In this document: positions 1 to 8,921 of the stretch, piece by piece
How positions within the stretch are numbered: the stretch's first letter is position 1
How the letters are laid out: every line of letters begins with the position of its first letter
Source: Stieleria marina
GTDB taxonomy: Bacteria > Planctomycetota > Planctomycetia > Pirellulales > Pirellulaceae
Direction of reading: 5' to 3'
Length of the DNA stretch: 64,000 bases
Assembly: GCA_007741555.1 (NCBI GenBank)
Contig: CP036526.1
Coordinates: forward strand, 3,286,001-3,350,000
Made by a program: the position numbers and the translations under genes
The notes under the pieces: generated by a model
What the model was told of the DNA's origin: nothing
The model's input: only the letters and a program-made list of their open reading frames with translations
Database searches by the model: none

Positions 1-2
1 AT

Positions 3-1919
3 CTGCTCCCAAACGCACCCGTTTCCAAACAGAACGGCTCGATCATTCCTTTCACCAATCAGATTTTTGACCGCAGCCATCGATCGCGTGTCTGGATTTT
101 CTTGTTGCTGGCGTTTTGCTGGACGGTTTCGATTGATGCGCCATGTCTTGCGCAGGACGTCGTCGACAGCGGCGAAGTTTCGGCGCTGATCGATCAGCTG
201 GGGGATGACAGTTACGTCATTCGAACGCAGGCAAAAGAAAAATTGCAGCAGTTGGGGCTGGAGGCCTTTGAAGAACTGCAAGCGGCTCAGTTTCATCCCG
301 ACAGCGAAATCGTTTCGGCCGCTCGATTCCTGATCAACAGCTTTTTAGTCAGTTGGTCCAAGGAAACGGATCCCGCCGAAGTACGCGCCGCATTGTTTGA
401 ATACAGCGCTCAAGATATTGACGAACGAGGGAGTCGAATTCAGCGGATTGCCGCGTTGCCGGATCGCCAAGGCGTTGACGCTCTGGTTCGCGTGGCTCGC
501 TACGATCCGGAGCCCTCGCTCAACCGCCAAGCCGCTCTGGCGCTGATGCAGCAACCGATGAGCCCTAACGTGACGGAATGCCGGCGGCAGGCTGAAATGA
601 TCAGACAGGTGCTCGGCAAATCAGATCGACAGTCTTCGCAATGGTTGCGCGTGTATGCCCAAGATCTTCAGGATCAATCCTATTCAGTGGATCCCTGGCG
701 AAAGCTGATCAAACAACAGCGCCGCGAAATCGATGCCAATACTTCGCAGCAGACCACTCGAGCGTCGGTGTTGTCACTGGTGCGAACCTGCGCGGGACGC
801 GCCGCCGAAATGGGCGAGCGGGATGAAGCGATTTCGATTTCGAATCAGAACATCGATCTTATTCCACCGACGACACGCGATTTGGTCGAAGCCTGCAATT
901 GGGCCAGCGACACACGGTTGCACGAATTTGTACTGGAATTGCAACAAGCAAACTCGCGACTGTTTTCTGGGCATCCTCGTTTGCTTTACGGAGCCGCCGA
1001 GGCAAAGTTGGTTGGTGGGAACGATGCGGAGGCGGACAAACTGGCGACGCAGGCGTTGGCGATTCGGGCTTTCCCAAAAACAGAGAAGGACAAAGAAAAA
1101 CTGTCCGATGATGATATCGACGGCATCGCGCAGGCACACCTGTTACTCGCCCAGGAGCTGCTTGAACGCGGACTGTTTGACTGGGCCGAGGGAGAGTATC
1201 AATCGATCCTGGACGGTGTTGAAGTGACGTCCGTTACCGGTGCTCGAACACGGCGTTACATGTCCGAAATGATCGGCGAACTTCTGCGTCACAAAGATGC
1301 CATTGCGATCTTGGAACCTTTGGTGGATCGGGTGCGCAAAGACGACCTGCTTCGCAAGCGACTCAATGCAAGTTACGTCCGACTGGCATTTATGGAAGGT
1401 AAGCTGGAGTTTCATCGTGCAATGGTCGCCAAAGGGGACGGCCAGATGGAACAGGCGCGGCTGCTGTTGAAGCAATCCTTTGATACCTACCCCGATAACG
1501 TGGATGTTCTGATCGAAATGTATCGGACCGAAGGAGACGAGGATTGGAAGGGGATGGTCGAGCGATTGGTCCGCTTCCGAACCCAACAAGTTGATGCGAG
1601 CGTCAGAGAGAAAGAAAATCTTCACAGACGATTTGGGAAACAACTGGGGTCGACGGAGCTTCTCTCGCAGTACCTAAACGAATACGCTTGGTTGGTTTCC
1701 AACACGACGGGCGATTACGAAAAAGCACTTGCAGCCAGCAAACGATCGCTGGAGCTGATGCCCGATGATGCTGCCATGTTGGATACCCTTGCACGATGCT
1801 ATCTGGCGCTGGGGCGGTATGAGGAAGCGGCCGAAGCTCAGCAGCGTGCGTTGGATTTGATGCCTCATTCGCCTCCCATGGTGCGTCAGATGAAAGAAAT
1901 TCAATCCCTTCTGGAATAG
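3..1919 (+). CDS. Exported HEAT/TPR-repeat protein, 5' end outside the window
   Basis: The frame is open to the left edge of the window. The first usable start inside it is a TTG at 102, but that start would give a signal peptide without a charged n-region. The 33 codons before it include an Arg-rich stretch followed by a hydrophobic segment (about codons 26-45 of the visible frame) ending in an 'LAQ' signal peptidase-like site, so the true start is probably upstream of the window. The N-terminal part resembles a HEAT-like repeat ('DDSYVIRTQAKEKL'). The C-terminal part has clear TPR units ('YEKALAASKRSLELMPDD', 'GRYEEAAEAQQRALDLMP'). It is likely a secreted or periplasmic protein-interaction scaffold; no enzyme motif is visible. 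The PQQ-propeller gene follows 61 bp downstream on the same strand and may be co-transcribed. Confidence 0.8.
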   Translation: MLPNAPVSKQNGSIIPFTNQIFDRSHRSRVWIFLLLAFCWTVSIDAPCLAQDVVDSGEVSALIDQLGDDSYVIRTQAKEKLQQLGLEAFEELQAAQFHPDSEIVSAARFLINSFLVSWSKETDPAEVRAALFEYSAQDIDERGSRIQRIAALPDRQGVDALVRVARYDPEPSLNRQAALALMQQPMSPNVTECRRQAEMIRQVLGKSDRQSSQWLRVYAQDLQDQSYSVDPWRKLIKQQRREIDANTSQQTTRASVLSLVRTCAGRAAEMGERDEAISISNQNIDLIPPTTRDLVEACNWASDTRLHEFVLELQQANSRLFSGHPRLLYGAAEAKLVGGNDAEADKLATQALAIRAFPKTEKDKEKLSDDDIDGIAQAHLLLAQELLERGLFDWAEGEYQSILDGVEVTSVTGARTRRYMSEMIGELLRHKDAIAILEPLVDRVRKDDLLRKRLNASYVRLAFMEGKLEFHRAMVAKGDGQMEQARLLLKQSFDTYPDNVDVLIEMYRTEGDEDWKGMVERLVRFRTQQVDASVREKENLHRRFGKQLGSTELLSQYLNEYAWLVSNTTGDYEKALAASKRSLELMPDDAAMLDTLARCYLALGRYEEAAEAQQRALDLMPHSPPMVRQMKEIQSLLE

Positions 1920-1980
1920 CTCGCTCTGCGTCGGTCGCTTTGCTGTCAGCCATTTCTCTTGTGACGAAACACTCTCCTCC

Positions 1981-3258
1981 ATGCCACCGATCTTGTCTCA
2001 TTTAAATCGACGCTGCTGTTCCGCCATTTTTGTTGCCTGCGTTGTGTCGGGCACTTTGATTGCCGAAGACTGGCGTCGCTGGCGTGGTCCTACACTGGAT
2101 AATCATGCGCCGAATTCCGCGGTCGATGCGGTTCCGCTTACCTGGAGTGAATCCGAAAACCTGCTTTGGCGACAGCCCGTTCCCGGCCAAGGTCATGCGA
2201 CGCCGATTGTGGTCGACGATGCCATCTTTGTACTGACCCACGAACCGGCCGCAGGAACGATCTCGCTGCTGAAATATCGTCTGGGTGATGGCAGTCCGAT
2301 TGGAAAGGTCGCGCTGCACCAGGGCGTGGTGCCGCCGAGATACTTGCACAAAAAGAACACCTGCGCATCAAGCACTCCGTCCAGCGATGGAAACACTGTT
2401 TTCGTGGTCGCTGAAGTAAATCAAGCAATCGTCGCCACGGCGATTTCCACGGCGGGCAAGATTCTTTGGCAAACTCCCGTCGCTCCGTATCGAGCCGGCA
2501 AAGGGTGGTTTGGATTTGGATCGTCACTGCTATTGCTTGACGATTCGATCGTCATTGCGGTGGATGTCGACAATGACGATCGAGGTTTGTTTTGCTTGTC
2601 CAAGAAAACGGGGAAGCAAATTTGGAAGGCGCCGCGTCCGGTCACGGCAAGTTACGGCACTCCCATCCTGGCGAAGCTCAACGGCACGCCGCAGATTTTG
2701 ATGAGTGGAGGCTACCAAGTCACGTCATACCAACCCAAAACGGGCCGGCCTCTTTGGAGCGTCGATGCGACCAGCCGAACAACTTGTGCGACGATGGTCT
2801 GGAGTAACGACATGGTTTTTGTAAGCGGTAGCTACCCCGATCCAGGGACGTATGGAATCAGCCTGGCGGGAAAGTCGGCCAAGGTTGCTTGGGACAACAA
2901 AGTCAAATGCTACGAACAATCGATGCTGATGGTCGGTGACTATTTGTATGGCATCGCGGACAACGGTGTCGCGTATTGCTGGCGCTCAGCTGATGGACAG
3001 GAAATGTGGAAACAGCGTTTGCAGGGACCATTTAGCGCTTCGCCCTTGTTGATAGGTGACCGGATTTACGCGTCCAACGAGCGCGGCAAAACCTACGTCT
3101 ACCGAGCGTCGCCGGACGCCTTTGACCTGCTCTCTGAAAACAAGCTTGGCGACAGTTCCTTTGCTTCACCAATCTACGCCGGCGGCAAATTGATTTTGCG
3201 TCACGCGACTACCGGCGGCAATCAGCGCACCGAGTTCTTGGTTGGCATTGGCAAATAG
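1981..3258 (+). CDS. Secreted PQQ-like beta-propeller repeat protein
   Basis: 425 aa with an N-terminal signal peptide (about residues 1-29, ending near 'GTLIAEDWRRW'). It then opens with the 'DWRRWRGPTLDNHAPNS' start seen in planctomycete outer-membrane BamB/PQQ-like propellers. Repeated blade motifs follow, such as 'GKILWQTPVAPY', 'KTGKQIWKAPRP' and 'SADGQEMWKQRLQG'. Known members of this superfamily are either PQQ-binding dehydrogenases or non-enzymatic assembly or scaffold propellers. The calcium and PQQ ligands of true quinoproteins are not obvious here, so no enzyme activity is claimed. It starts at ATG 1981, 61 bp after the TPR gene, which suggests a two-gene unit. Confidence 0.8.
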   Translation: MPPILSHLNRRCCSAIFVACVVSGTLIAEDWRRWRGPTLDNHAPNSAVDAVPLTWSESENLLWRQPVPGQGHATPIVVDDAIFVLTHEPAAGTISLLKYRLGDGSPIGKVALHQGVVPPRYLHKKNTCASSTPSSDGNTVFVVAEVNQAIVATAISTAGKILWQTPVAPYRAGKGWFGFGSSLLLLDDSIVIAVDVDNDDRGLFCLSKKTGKQIWKAPRPVTASYGTPILAKLNGTPQILMSGGYQVTSYQPKTGRPLWSVDATSRTTCATMVWSNDMVFVSGSYPDPGTYGISLAGKSAKVAWDNKVKCYEQSMLMVGDYLYGIADNGVAYCWRSADGQEMWKQRLQGPFSASPLLIGDRIYASNERGKTYVYRASPDAFDLLSENKLGDSSFASPIYAGGKLILRHATTGGNQRTEFLVGIGK

Positions 3259-3314
3259 AGTGGGAGGCGAGTGAGTCGTTTCCGCCAAGCCATTGATTCG
3301 CTGTGAAGCGGTGT

Positions 3315-3986
3315 CTAGCCAGCAGGTCGGACCGCTCGCGTTGCGATGAACGTCGCGATCTTTTCTGACAAGGGATCATCGCCGCCCCAGCGGTCTTCCA
3401 TCAGATCGGTCAGCTGAAATCCTGCTTCGAGCTGCCCACCGAGCAGGTCGGCTAACGTATGTCCAAAATCGATCGGCCTTTCGGGGCCAAGTGTTACGTC
3501 GCGTTCTTCGGCTGGCAAATCCAGGTCGCTGTACGGAATCTTGTGCTTGACGACGAATTCCCCGCGATCCATGGCCGGGGCGTCAAACAGGTAGTTGATC
3601 GGATTGATCACTCCGGCAACCAAGCGGCCGCCGTTCTTGAGCACACGAAATGCTTCTCGCCAGACAGGCAGTACGTCCGGGCAAAAGTTGGTCGAGCAAG
3701 GGTTGATGATTAGATCGAATGTTTGATCTGCAAAACAACTCAGGTCACGCATGTCGCCGATAACCGTGTCGATGGCAAGATTGTTTTCGTCAGCGACACG
3801 GGTGTCGATGGCCAGTTGTTGTTCGCTCAAGTCAAACACGGTCACGTTCGCTCCCGCCGCCGCCAATATGGGGCCCTGGTGTCCGCCGCCGCCGGCCAAG
3901 CAAAGCACGTTTTGGTTTGCGACGTCGCCGATCCATTCTCTAGGAATTGGCTGCGTGCCCGTCAATCGAATCGACCAATCGCCCAT
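3315..3986 (-). CDS. Class I SAM-dependent methyltransferase, start codon problematic
   Basis: 223 aa from the first ATG. A Rossmann methyltransferase core is visible: motif I-like 'VLCLAGGGGHQGPILAAAGA', an acidic end of strand 2 ('VTVFDLSEQQLAID'), 'GDMRDLSCF' and 'FDLIINPCSTNF'. In the family I recognise, proteins begin about 40 residues earlier with a conserved 'N..AW....W..PV....I..AR.GdWs..LT' segment. Exactly that segment is encoded here in frame upstream of the ATG (positions 3987 to about 4088). There is no ATG, GTG or TTG between it and an in-frame stop at 4119-4121. An ATC at 4086-4088, 8 nt after an AAGG, would give a family-length N-terminus. The coordinates given are the conservative ATG version; 3315..4088 may be the true gene. 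The substrate is unknown. Confidence 0.75.
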   Translation of the reverse strand: MGDWSIRLTGTQPIPREWIGDVANQNVLCLAGGGGHQGPILAAAGANVTVFDLSEQQLAIDTRVADENNLAIDTVIGDMRDLSCFADQTFDLIINPCSTNFCPDVLPVWREAFRVLKNGGRLVAGVINPINYLFDAPAMDRGEFVVKHKIPYSDLDLPAEERDVTLGPERPIDFGHTLADLLGGQLEAGFQLTDLMEDRWGGDDPLSEKIATFIATRAVRPAG

Positions 3987-4135
3987 GCGGGCCGCCTGAA
4001 TCGTCGCAGCATCAACAGGTCCAAACCACCGTGCTTTGGAAGTGGCGATGTTGTTCCAGGCGACACGGTTAAATTCTGTTTCGTCGATCGTACTGACCTT
4101 AAGGGGAAAGTCGTTGTGCTAAACACCAAATTCAA

Positions 4136-5512
4136 TCACTGCACGCCCGAGTATTGATCAACACCCATTTCGATCTCCCACTGCGCAAGCTTGGATCGCA
4201 ACGCGTCAACTCGCTCTGTCTCTAAGTCCGAAAGATCGTTTGCTTCGCTACTGTCGACAGCGATATTGAACAGATCGAGCCTGCCGCTTCGATAGGCCAG
4301 TAGTTTCCAGTCGCCGTCGCGAACGGACGCGTAGAGGTCTTGGTACGCCCGATAGCCAAAGATTGGTTTGCCGCGATCCAGCGTGCTGTTATTGTGAATG
4401 GTCGGAACCAACGAAACTCCATCCAAGTTTTCATGCCGAGTTGGATTCCCACCCGCCATCTGAACGAATGTGGGGAACAGGTCGGTTGATTGCACAATGC
4501 TGTGGTTCTTTGAATTCGGCTTTGTCACGCCTGGCCAATGCACGATCAGCGGCACTCTGGCACCGCCTTCGCAAAGCGTGTCGATTCGCTTGGTGCCGCG
4601 GAACGGTGGGTTCGCGTACCAGCTACCTTGATCCGACAGAAAGATCACGATCGTGTCTTTTGCGATTCCTTTCTCGTCAATGGCGGTGCGGATGCGGCCC
4701 ACTGATTCGTCAACCGCTTTGATCTGGGCTGCGTAGATCGCGTCGGTTTTGGAGTACCCTAAAGACAAAAAGTGCTGGAGCAAATCGTCACGCCCGACCG
4801 GTGGTCGATGGACATTGTAGTACCACATCGAAATCATAAACGGTTGGTCGCCATCGTACTTGCGTATAAAGTCGACCGTTTCGTCGGTCAATCTGTCCGT
4901 TAAATAGCCTCCTTTTTCATCCCCCAGCACATCGGAGTTTTTGAAAAACGGTGGCAGGTAACTCTTGGGGTGTCCGGCATTGGTCGTCCCGATTTGTCGA
5001 TCAAACCCTTGCTCGATCGGGTGATACGCTTCGTGTCCCAGATGCCATTTGCCGACAAACAAACTGTAGTAATCGTATGCACTTAAGGCTTCGGCGTACG
5101 TTGTGTATTCCAGCTTCAGCCAATTCGGGCAGGGGAACTTTGCCGGGTCGGTGTCCCAAAGATTGAACTCCTTGTTGGTACGTCCGAATTTGTCAAAGCC
5201 GTTTTGGGCGTCGTTCGGAATGTGCCTGACAAATTTCATTCGCGCGGGATGCAGGCCCGTCACCAGCGTGGCACGACTCGGGCTGCAAGTCGGCGATGCG
5301 ATGTAGCACTGTTCAAAACTTAGTGATTCAGCGGCCAGCTGATCGATGTGGGGTGTTTCAAATTTGTCGTTCCGAAACCCGACATCGGTCCATCCCAAAT
5401 CATCGACAAACAGCAAAACGATATTGGGTTGTTCGGCCGCAAACACGTCGCCACACCAGCCTGCGCAAAGCAACGCGAGAACGGCAAGAAGTTCTTTGGA
5501 GAATCGATTCAT
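4136..5512 (-). CDS. Type I sulfatase, exported (CSPSR)
   Basis: 458 aa. A signal peptide (residues 1-26, cleavage near 'VFA-AEQPN') precedes the alkaline-phosphatase-like sulfatase fold. Metal-binding Asp37-Asp38 lie in 'LLFVDDLGWTDVG'. The formylglycine motif C76-S-P-S-R80 is followed by 'ATLVTGLHPARMKF'. Later metal and active-site motifs are 'VGKWHLGHEAYHP', 'FLSDQGSWY' and 'FRGTKRIDTLCEGG'. Known family members hydrolyse sulfate esters after Cys-to-formylglycine maturation; the carbohydrate substrate cannot be read from the sequence. The Asp-Gln pair in 'SDQG' replaces the more usual Asp-Asn. First of four tandem minus-strand sulfatases. It ends 15 bp before the stop that bounds the methyltransferase frame. 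Confidence 0.93.
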   Translation of the reverse strand: MNRFSKELLAVLALLCAGWCGDVFAAEQPNIVLLFVDDLGWTDVGFRNDKFETPHIDQLAAESLSFEQCYIASPTCSPSRATLVTGLHPARMKFVRHIPNDAQNGFDKFGRTNKEFNLWDTDPAKFPCPNWLKLEYTTYAEALSAYDYYSLFVGKWHLGHEAYHPIEQGFDRQIGTTNAGHPKSYLPPFFKNSDVLGDEKGGYLTDRLTDETVDFIRKYDGDQPFMISMWYYNVHRPPVGRDDLLQHFLSLGYSKTDAIYAAQIKAVDESVGRIRTAIDEKGIAKDTIVIFLSDQGSWYANPPFRGTKRIDTLCEGGARVPLIVHWPGVTKPNSKNHSIVQSTDLFPTFVQMAGGNPTRHENLDGVSLVPTIHNNSTLDRGKPIFGYRAYQDLYASVRDGDWKLLAYRSGRLDLFNIAVDSSEANDLSDLETERVDALRSKLAQWEIEMGVDQYSGVQ

Positions 5513-5587
5513 CGCAGCGTCTACTTGATCGGGAGTTTGCTCGGTAACTGTGCGGCCACCTAGCTTTGAACGGGCCTATGTCGCAAT

Positions 5588-7057
5588 TCAGTTTTTGTCG
5601 TGAATGCCAAGTTCAGTCTCCCACCATTTCAAATAGTCGGCATCCGAAATGTCGGGATCGAGTCCTCGGCTCTTCATTTTGTTGACATACCATTTTCGTT
5701 TGCTGGCCATCAGCTTTTTCATGTCCACGAACGTGCTCTCATCAATTCGTCCATGGTCGTCTGACGAGACGATCCACTTATCGACCGTCGACCGAAGTTT
5801 TGCGAGTGCGGAGGCGTGCTGAGGATCGCTTGCCAAGTTGTTCATCTCGAACGGGTCCGCCTTCAAGTCGTACAGTTCTTCTTCTGGCCGGGTCTGCGCC
5901 ATGAACGGTGAATCCCATTTGCCTTCGGCGTGCAAAACTTTCATTACGGTTTCGACTGGGTACGACAACTTCTTGTAGCTACTCCGTTGCATGTACGGCA
6001 GTTCGGGGTGAAAGTTGCGAATGTATTTCAGGTCCTTTGTCCGTGCACTTCGGATTCGGTCCGGAGCGTCACCGCAACGGTCCCGGGCTGCAAAAAGAAT
6101 CTCATGCCCAGTCCAATCAGCGGCGAGCAAATCGACCCCGGGTAGCTTGGGGATTTCTGCGCCAGCGACCGCCAGGGTTGTCGGCATCAGGTCCAGTAGC
6201 GATGTCAGCTGGTCCTTTACCGCTCCTGCCCCGACTCTGCCGGGCCAGCGAATAATCAAAGGCACGTGCAAACCACCTTCGTAAAGCCATTGTTTGCCGC
6301 GTACGTGCGGGCGGCCGTGGTCCCCGAAGAACATCACGATCGTGTTGTCGGACAGGCCTTCCGCATCCAGTCGGTCCAAGATTGCACCGACCTTACGATC
6401 CAGGGCTTCGATGCTGGCCATGTAGTTGGACCAGTCCGCTCGCGTGACCGGATGGTCGGGGTAGTACGGTGGAATCGGAGCGTCGTTGTATTCTTTGTCA
6501 CGCGAAATGAACTGTCGATGCGGTTCTTTGATCTGGATTTGAGCAAAAAACGGCTGGTCCTTGGGGCGCTGGGACCAATCGATGCCGTCGAAAAATTCGC
6601 TTGATTTGTAGACGAAATTGAGATGCGATTTGGCCGTCTTGCGGTCGTCAGCGATGCCGCGGCCATTGCAAACAAAGTAGCCCGCCTTTTGCATCAGCCC
6701 GGTCACGGTCGGTGTGCTATCGGGCAACTCGGGTTTGACGCGCGTGTCGTGGTGGTGCCCACCGACGGTCGTCTGGTACTGGCCCGTCTGAAACGCGGTT
6801 CGCGACGCCGAGCATACCGGCGCGGTGGAAAACGCGCGGGTGTATCGAGTTCCCGCAGTAGCAAGCCGGTCAATGTTGGGTGTATGGACTCCGGGATAAC
6901 CGTAGCAGCTCAGCTCGGGGCTAAGATCGTCGGAGATGATCCAGACTACGTTCGGCTGTGCGGCGACCGCTGAGGAATGAAAGCCGGCGAGAACCATCAT
7001 GACGCTGCTGGCGAACACGAAAAAGGCTAGGCGATAGGGAGCGAGGAAATGATTCAT
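5588..7057 (-). CDS. Type I sulfatase, exported (CSASR variant)
   Basis: 489 aa. The signal peptide spans about residues 1-33 (hydrophobic 'FFVFASSVMMVLAGF', cleavage near 'AVAAQP'). Asp43-Asp44 lie in 'WIISDDLSPELSCYG'. The formylglycine motif is C82-S-A-S-R86, with Ala instead of the common Pro; C-x-A-x-R is an accepted maturation signal. Other active-site motifs are 'GHHHDTR', 'KEPHRQFISRD', 'MFFGDHGRPHVRGKQW' and 'YEGGLHVPLIIRWPG'. The Asp-His pair in 'GDHG' places it in a different sulfatase subfamily from its upstream neighbour. The C-terminus is basic and tryptophan-rich ('SKRKWYVNKMKSRG'). It lies 75 bp upstream of the first sulfatase and may be co-transcribed. Substrate unknown. Confidence 0.92.
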   Translation of the reverse strand: MNHFLAPYRLAFFVFASSVMMVLAGFHSSAVAAQPNVVWIISDDLSPELSCYGYPGVHTPNIDRLATAGTRYTRAFSTAPVCSASRTAFQTGQYQTTVGGHHHDTRVKPELPDSTPTVTGLMQKAGYFVCNGRGIADDRKTAKSHLNFVYKSSEFFDGIDWSQRPKDQPFFAQIQIKEPHRQFISRDKEYNDAPIPPYYPDHPVTRADWSNYMASIEALDRKVGAILDRLDAEGLSDNTIVMFFGDHGRPHVRGKQWLYEGGLHVPLIIRWPGRVGAGAVKDQLTSLLDLMPTTLAVAGAEIPKLPGVDLLAADWTGHEILFAARDRCGDAPDRIRSARTKDLKYIRNFHPELPYMQRSSYKKLSYPVETVMKVLHAEGKWDSPFMAQTRPEEELYDLKADPFEMNNLASDPQHASALAKLRSTVDKWIVSSDDHGRIDESTFVDMKKLMASKRKWYVNKMKSRGLDPDISDADYLKWWETELGIHDKN

Positions 7058-7246
7058 CGGAGTGCAGAGACGTGCTTGTGATCTTGAATGAAGGAAATGT
7101 TCGAGCGGTCGCTGGTTTGTTCGATTTGTAACCGACGGTCAGATCCAGCTGCGGCCATACGGATGCTTTTCTGGGTTTAGCACCGTTGGAAATCGACCGG
7201 CCAAAACCGGTTGCTTAGTTGGTTGCCGGATTGGGCACGATTGGGA

Positions 7247-8767
7247 TTAGTACTTTCCGTTGGTTCCAAACATCGTCTTCTTTGACGGTCGGGGACGAAT
7301 TCGCACACTGTGATCGGGTTCTCCGGTGACGCGGTCAAATTCGTCAGGCGTCCGGCGACTGGGTAAATAATCGCCTGTGCGAGTGGTCCAGTCTTCGAGA
7401 GCTTTGGTGAGGAGTTTTCGAGTAGAAGCGTAAGCTGGGTCATCGATACGGTTTCGCAGTTCTCCCGGGTCGCGGGCCAAGTCGAATAGTTCCCACTTGG
7501 GGCGTGGTGACCTGAAACAAGCTTTCTGTTGCTCGCTAAGCTTTCCGTCGCGATTAAGCCGGAGCATGTCCTGCCAGCTGAGTCCTCGGCCTGCATCGGC
7601 CGACGGGGTGGATGCCAAATCCGGATAGTCATTGCGGATCAGTTTGAATTGGGACGTCATCACGCAACGCCCGTGGTCTTCGTAGTCGTGCCAATGATCT
7701 TCGGCAAACGCATAGTCACGGTGAGTCCGGCCAGGGTGTGTCAGGATGTCGGCAAAGCTGCTGCCTTCATTGGCGATCGAATCGACATCGACGCCGGCGA
7801 GTTCCAAAAAGGTCGCACCAATATCGACGGCGCTGACAAGTGCTTCTGTGTTTTCACCCGCCTTGACCTTGGCTGGCCAACGCACAATCCAGGGCGTGCG
7901 AATTCCTCCGTCATACAACGTCGTTTTGTCACGAGGAAATGGGCGGCCGTTGTCGCTGATGAAAAGAATCATCGTATTGTCGTCGGCATTCTGTTCTTTC
8001 AGTTTAGCAACGACTTTACCGACGTTGGTATCGAGTCGACCGATCTCGTCGTAGTACAGACGCAGGTCTTCGCGGACGTCAGCGGTGTCGGGTAGGTGCG
8101 GCGGAACAATGACATCGTCGACTGTGTGTGGAGGGTCCAGCGCTCCTTCGGTGTACTCGCGATGCGGATCCAACGCGGCCAACCAAAGCATGAATGGCTT
8201 GTCCCGCGGACGTTGGTCGATGGCGTTCTCCCAGTCTTCGCATCCGCTGGGTTGAGCGGCGACCATTTTTGCGGGCTCGCCATTTTTTCCCGAAGGCAAC
8301 ACAAATCCGGCGGTGGAAGCTTCGTAGATCCGATCAAAATGTCCCTTCACTGCATCGCCAAGATGCCACTTGCCTGCCGCAGCGGTGTAGTAACCGGATC
8401 GTTTCAATTCGCCTGCAAACGTTTTTGAATTCTCCGGCAACGGCCAATGCAATTGTTCTGCGCCGGTGTTGTGCGGATATTTGCCCGTCAAGATGCTCGA
8501 CCGAGATGGGCTGCAGGAATTGGTGGTCAGATACGCGTGTTCGAAACACAGTCCTTCCTTGGCCAAGCGATCAATGTTGGGCGTTCGAATTGCGGGATGT
8601 CCGTAAGCCCCACAGTCATCCCAGTTCATATCGTCCGCGATGATCAGCACCAAGTTCGGCCGTGCCTGCCTGTTCGCTTGGTTGGGAGCGGGGTTCTGTG
8701 CGTGGGAAATATTTGCGAATGCCACGCAAACAAAAAGCAGTAGCAAGCTGAAATAGCGGGTTGGCAT
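7247..8767 (-). CDS. Type I sulfatase, exported (CSPSR)
   Basis: 506 aa from ATG 8767, which begins a clean signal peptide ('MPTRYFSLLLLFVCVAFA', cleavage near 'ISHAQ'). The frame stays open for 112 more codons upstream, but that stretch overlaps the end of the next sulfatase and has no family resemblance, so it is excluded. Asp45-Asp46 lie in 'LIIADDMNWDDCGAYG'. The formylglycine motif is C85-S-P-S-R89 followed by 'SSILTGKYPHNTGAEQLHW'. Later motifs are 'AAAGKWHLGD', 'LFISDNGRPFPRDKTTLYDGG' (given in part) and 'TPWIVRWPAK'. The final 30 residues are basic and Pro/Arg-rich. Third of the sulfatase row; the 189-bp gap to the second one contains only a weak hairpin near 7194-7214. Confidence 0.92.
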   Translation of the reverse strand: MPTRYFSLLLLFVCVAFANISHAQNPAPNQANRQARPNLVLIIADDMNWDDCGAYGHPAIRTPNIDRLAKEGLCFEHAYLTTNSCSPSRSSILTGKYPHNTGAEQLHWPLPENSKTFAGELKRSGYYTAAAGKWHLGDAVKGHFDRIYEASTAGFVLPSGKNGEPAKMVAAQPSGCEDWENAIDQRPRDKPFMLWLAALDPHREYTEGALDPPHTVDDVIVPPHLPDTADVREDLRLYYDEIGRLDTNVGKVVAKLKEQNADDNTMILFISDNGRPFPRDKTTLYDGGIRTPWIVRWPAKVKAGENTEALVSAVDIGATFLELAGVDVDSIANEGSSFADILTHPGRTHRDYAFAEDHWHDYEDHGRCVMTSQFKLIRNDYPDLASTPSADAGRGLSWQDMLRLNRDGKLSEQQKACFRSPRPKWELFDLARDPGELRNRIDDPAYASTRKLLTKALEDWTTRTGDYLPSRRTPDEFDRVTGEPDHSVRIRPRPSKKTMFGTNGKY

Positions 8768-8921
8768 GATGGCTCTTAAGTCGTTTGGTAAAGCAAAGGT
8801 GACATGAATCTTAATAGAAACGCCAACGCCATGCTGTTGTCGGTGGCCGATATCACGCGTGGCCGGTTTACTTCTGGATGCTCCGGCTAAAGGTTCAATC
8901 TGCTGGCTACTCGCTGATGCA

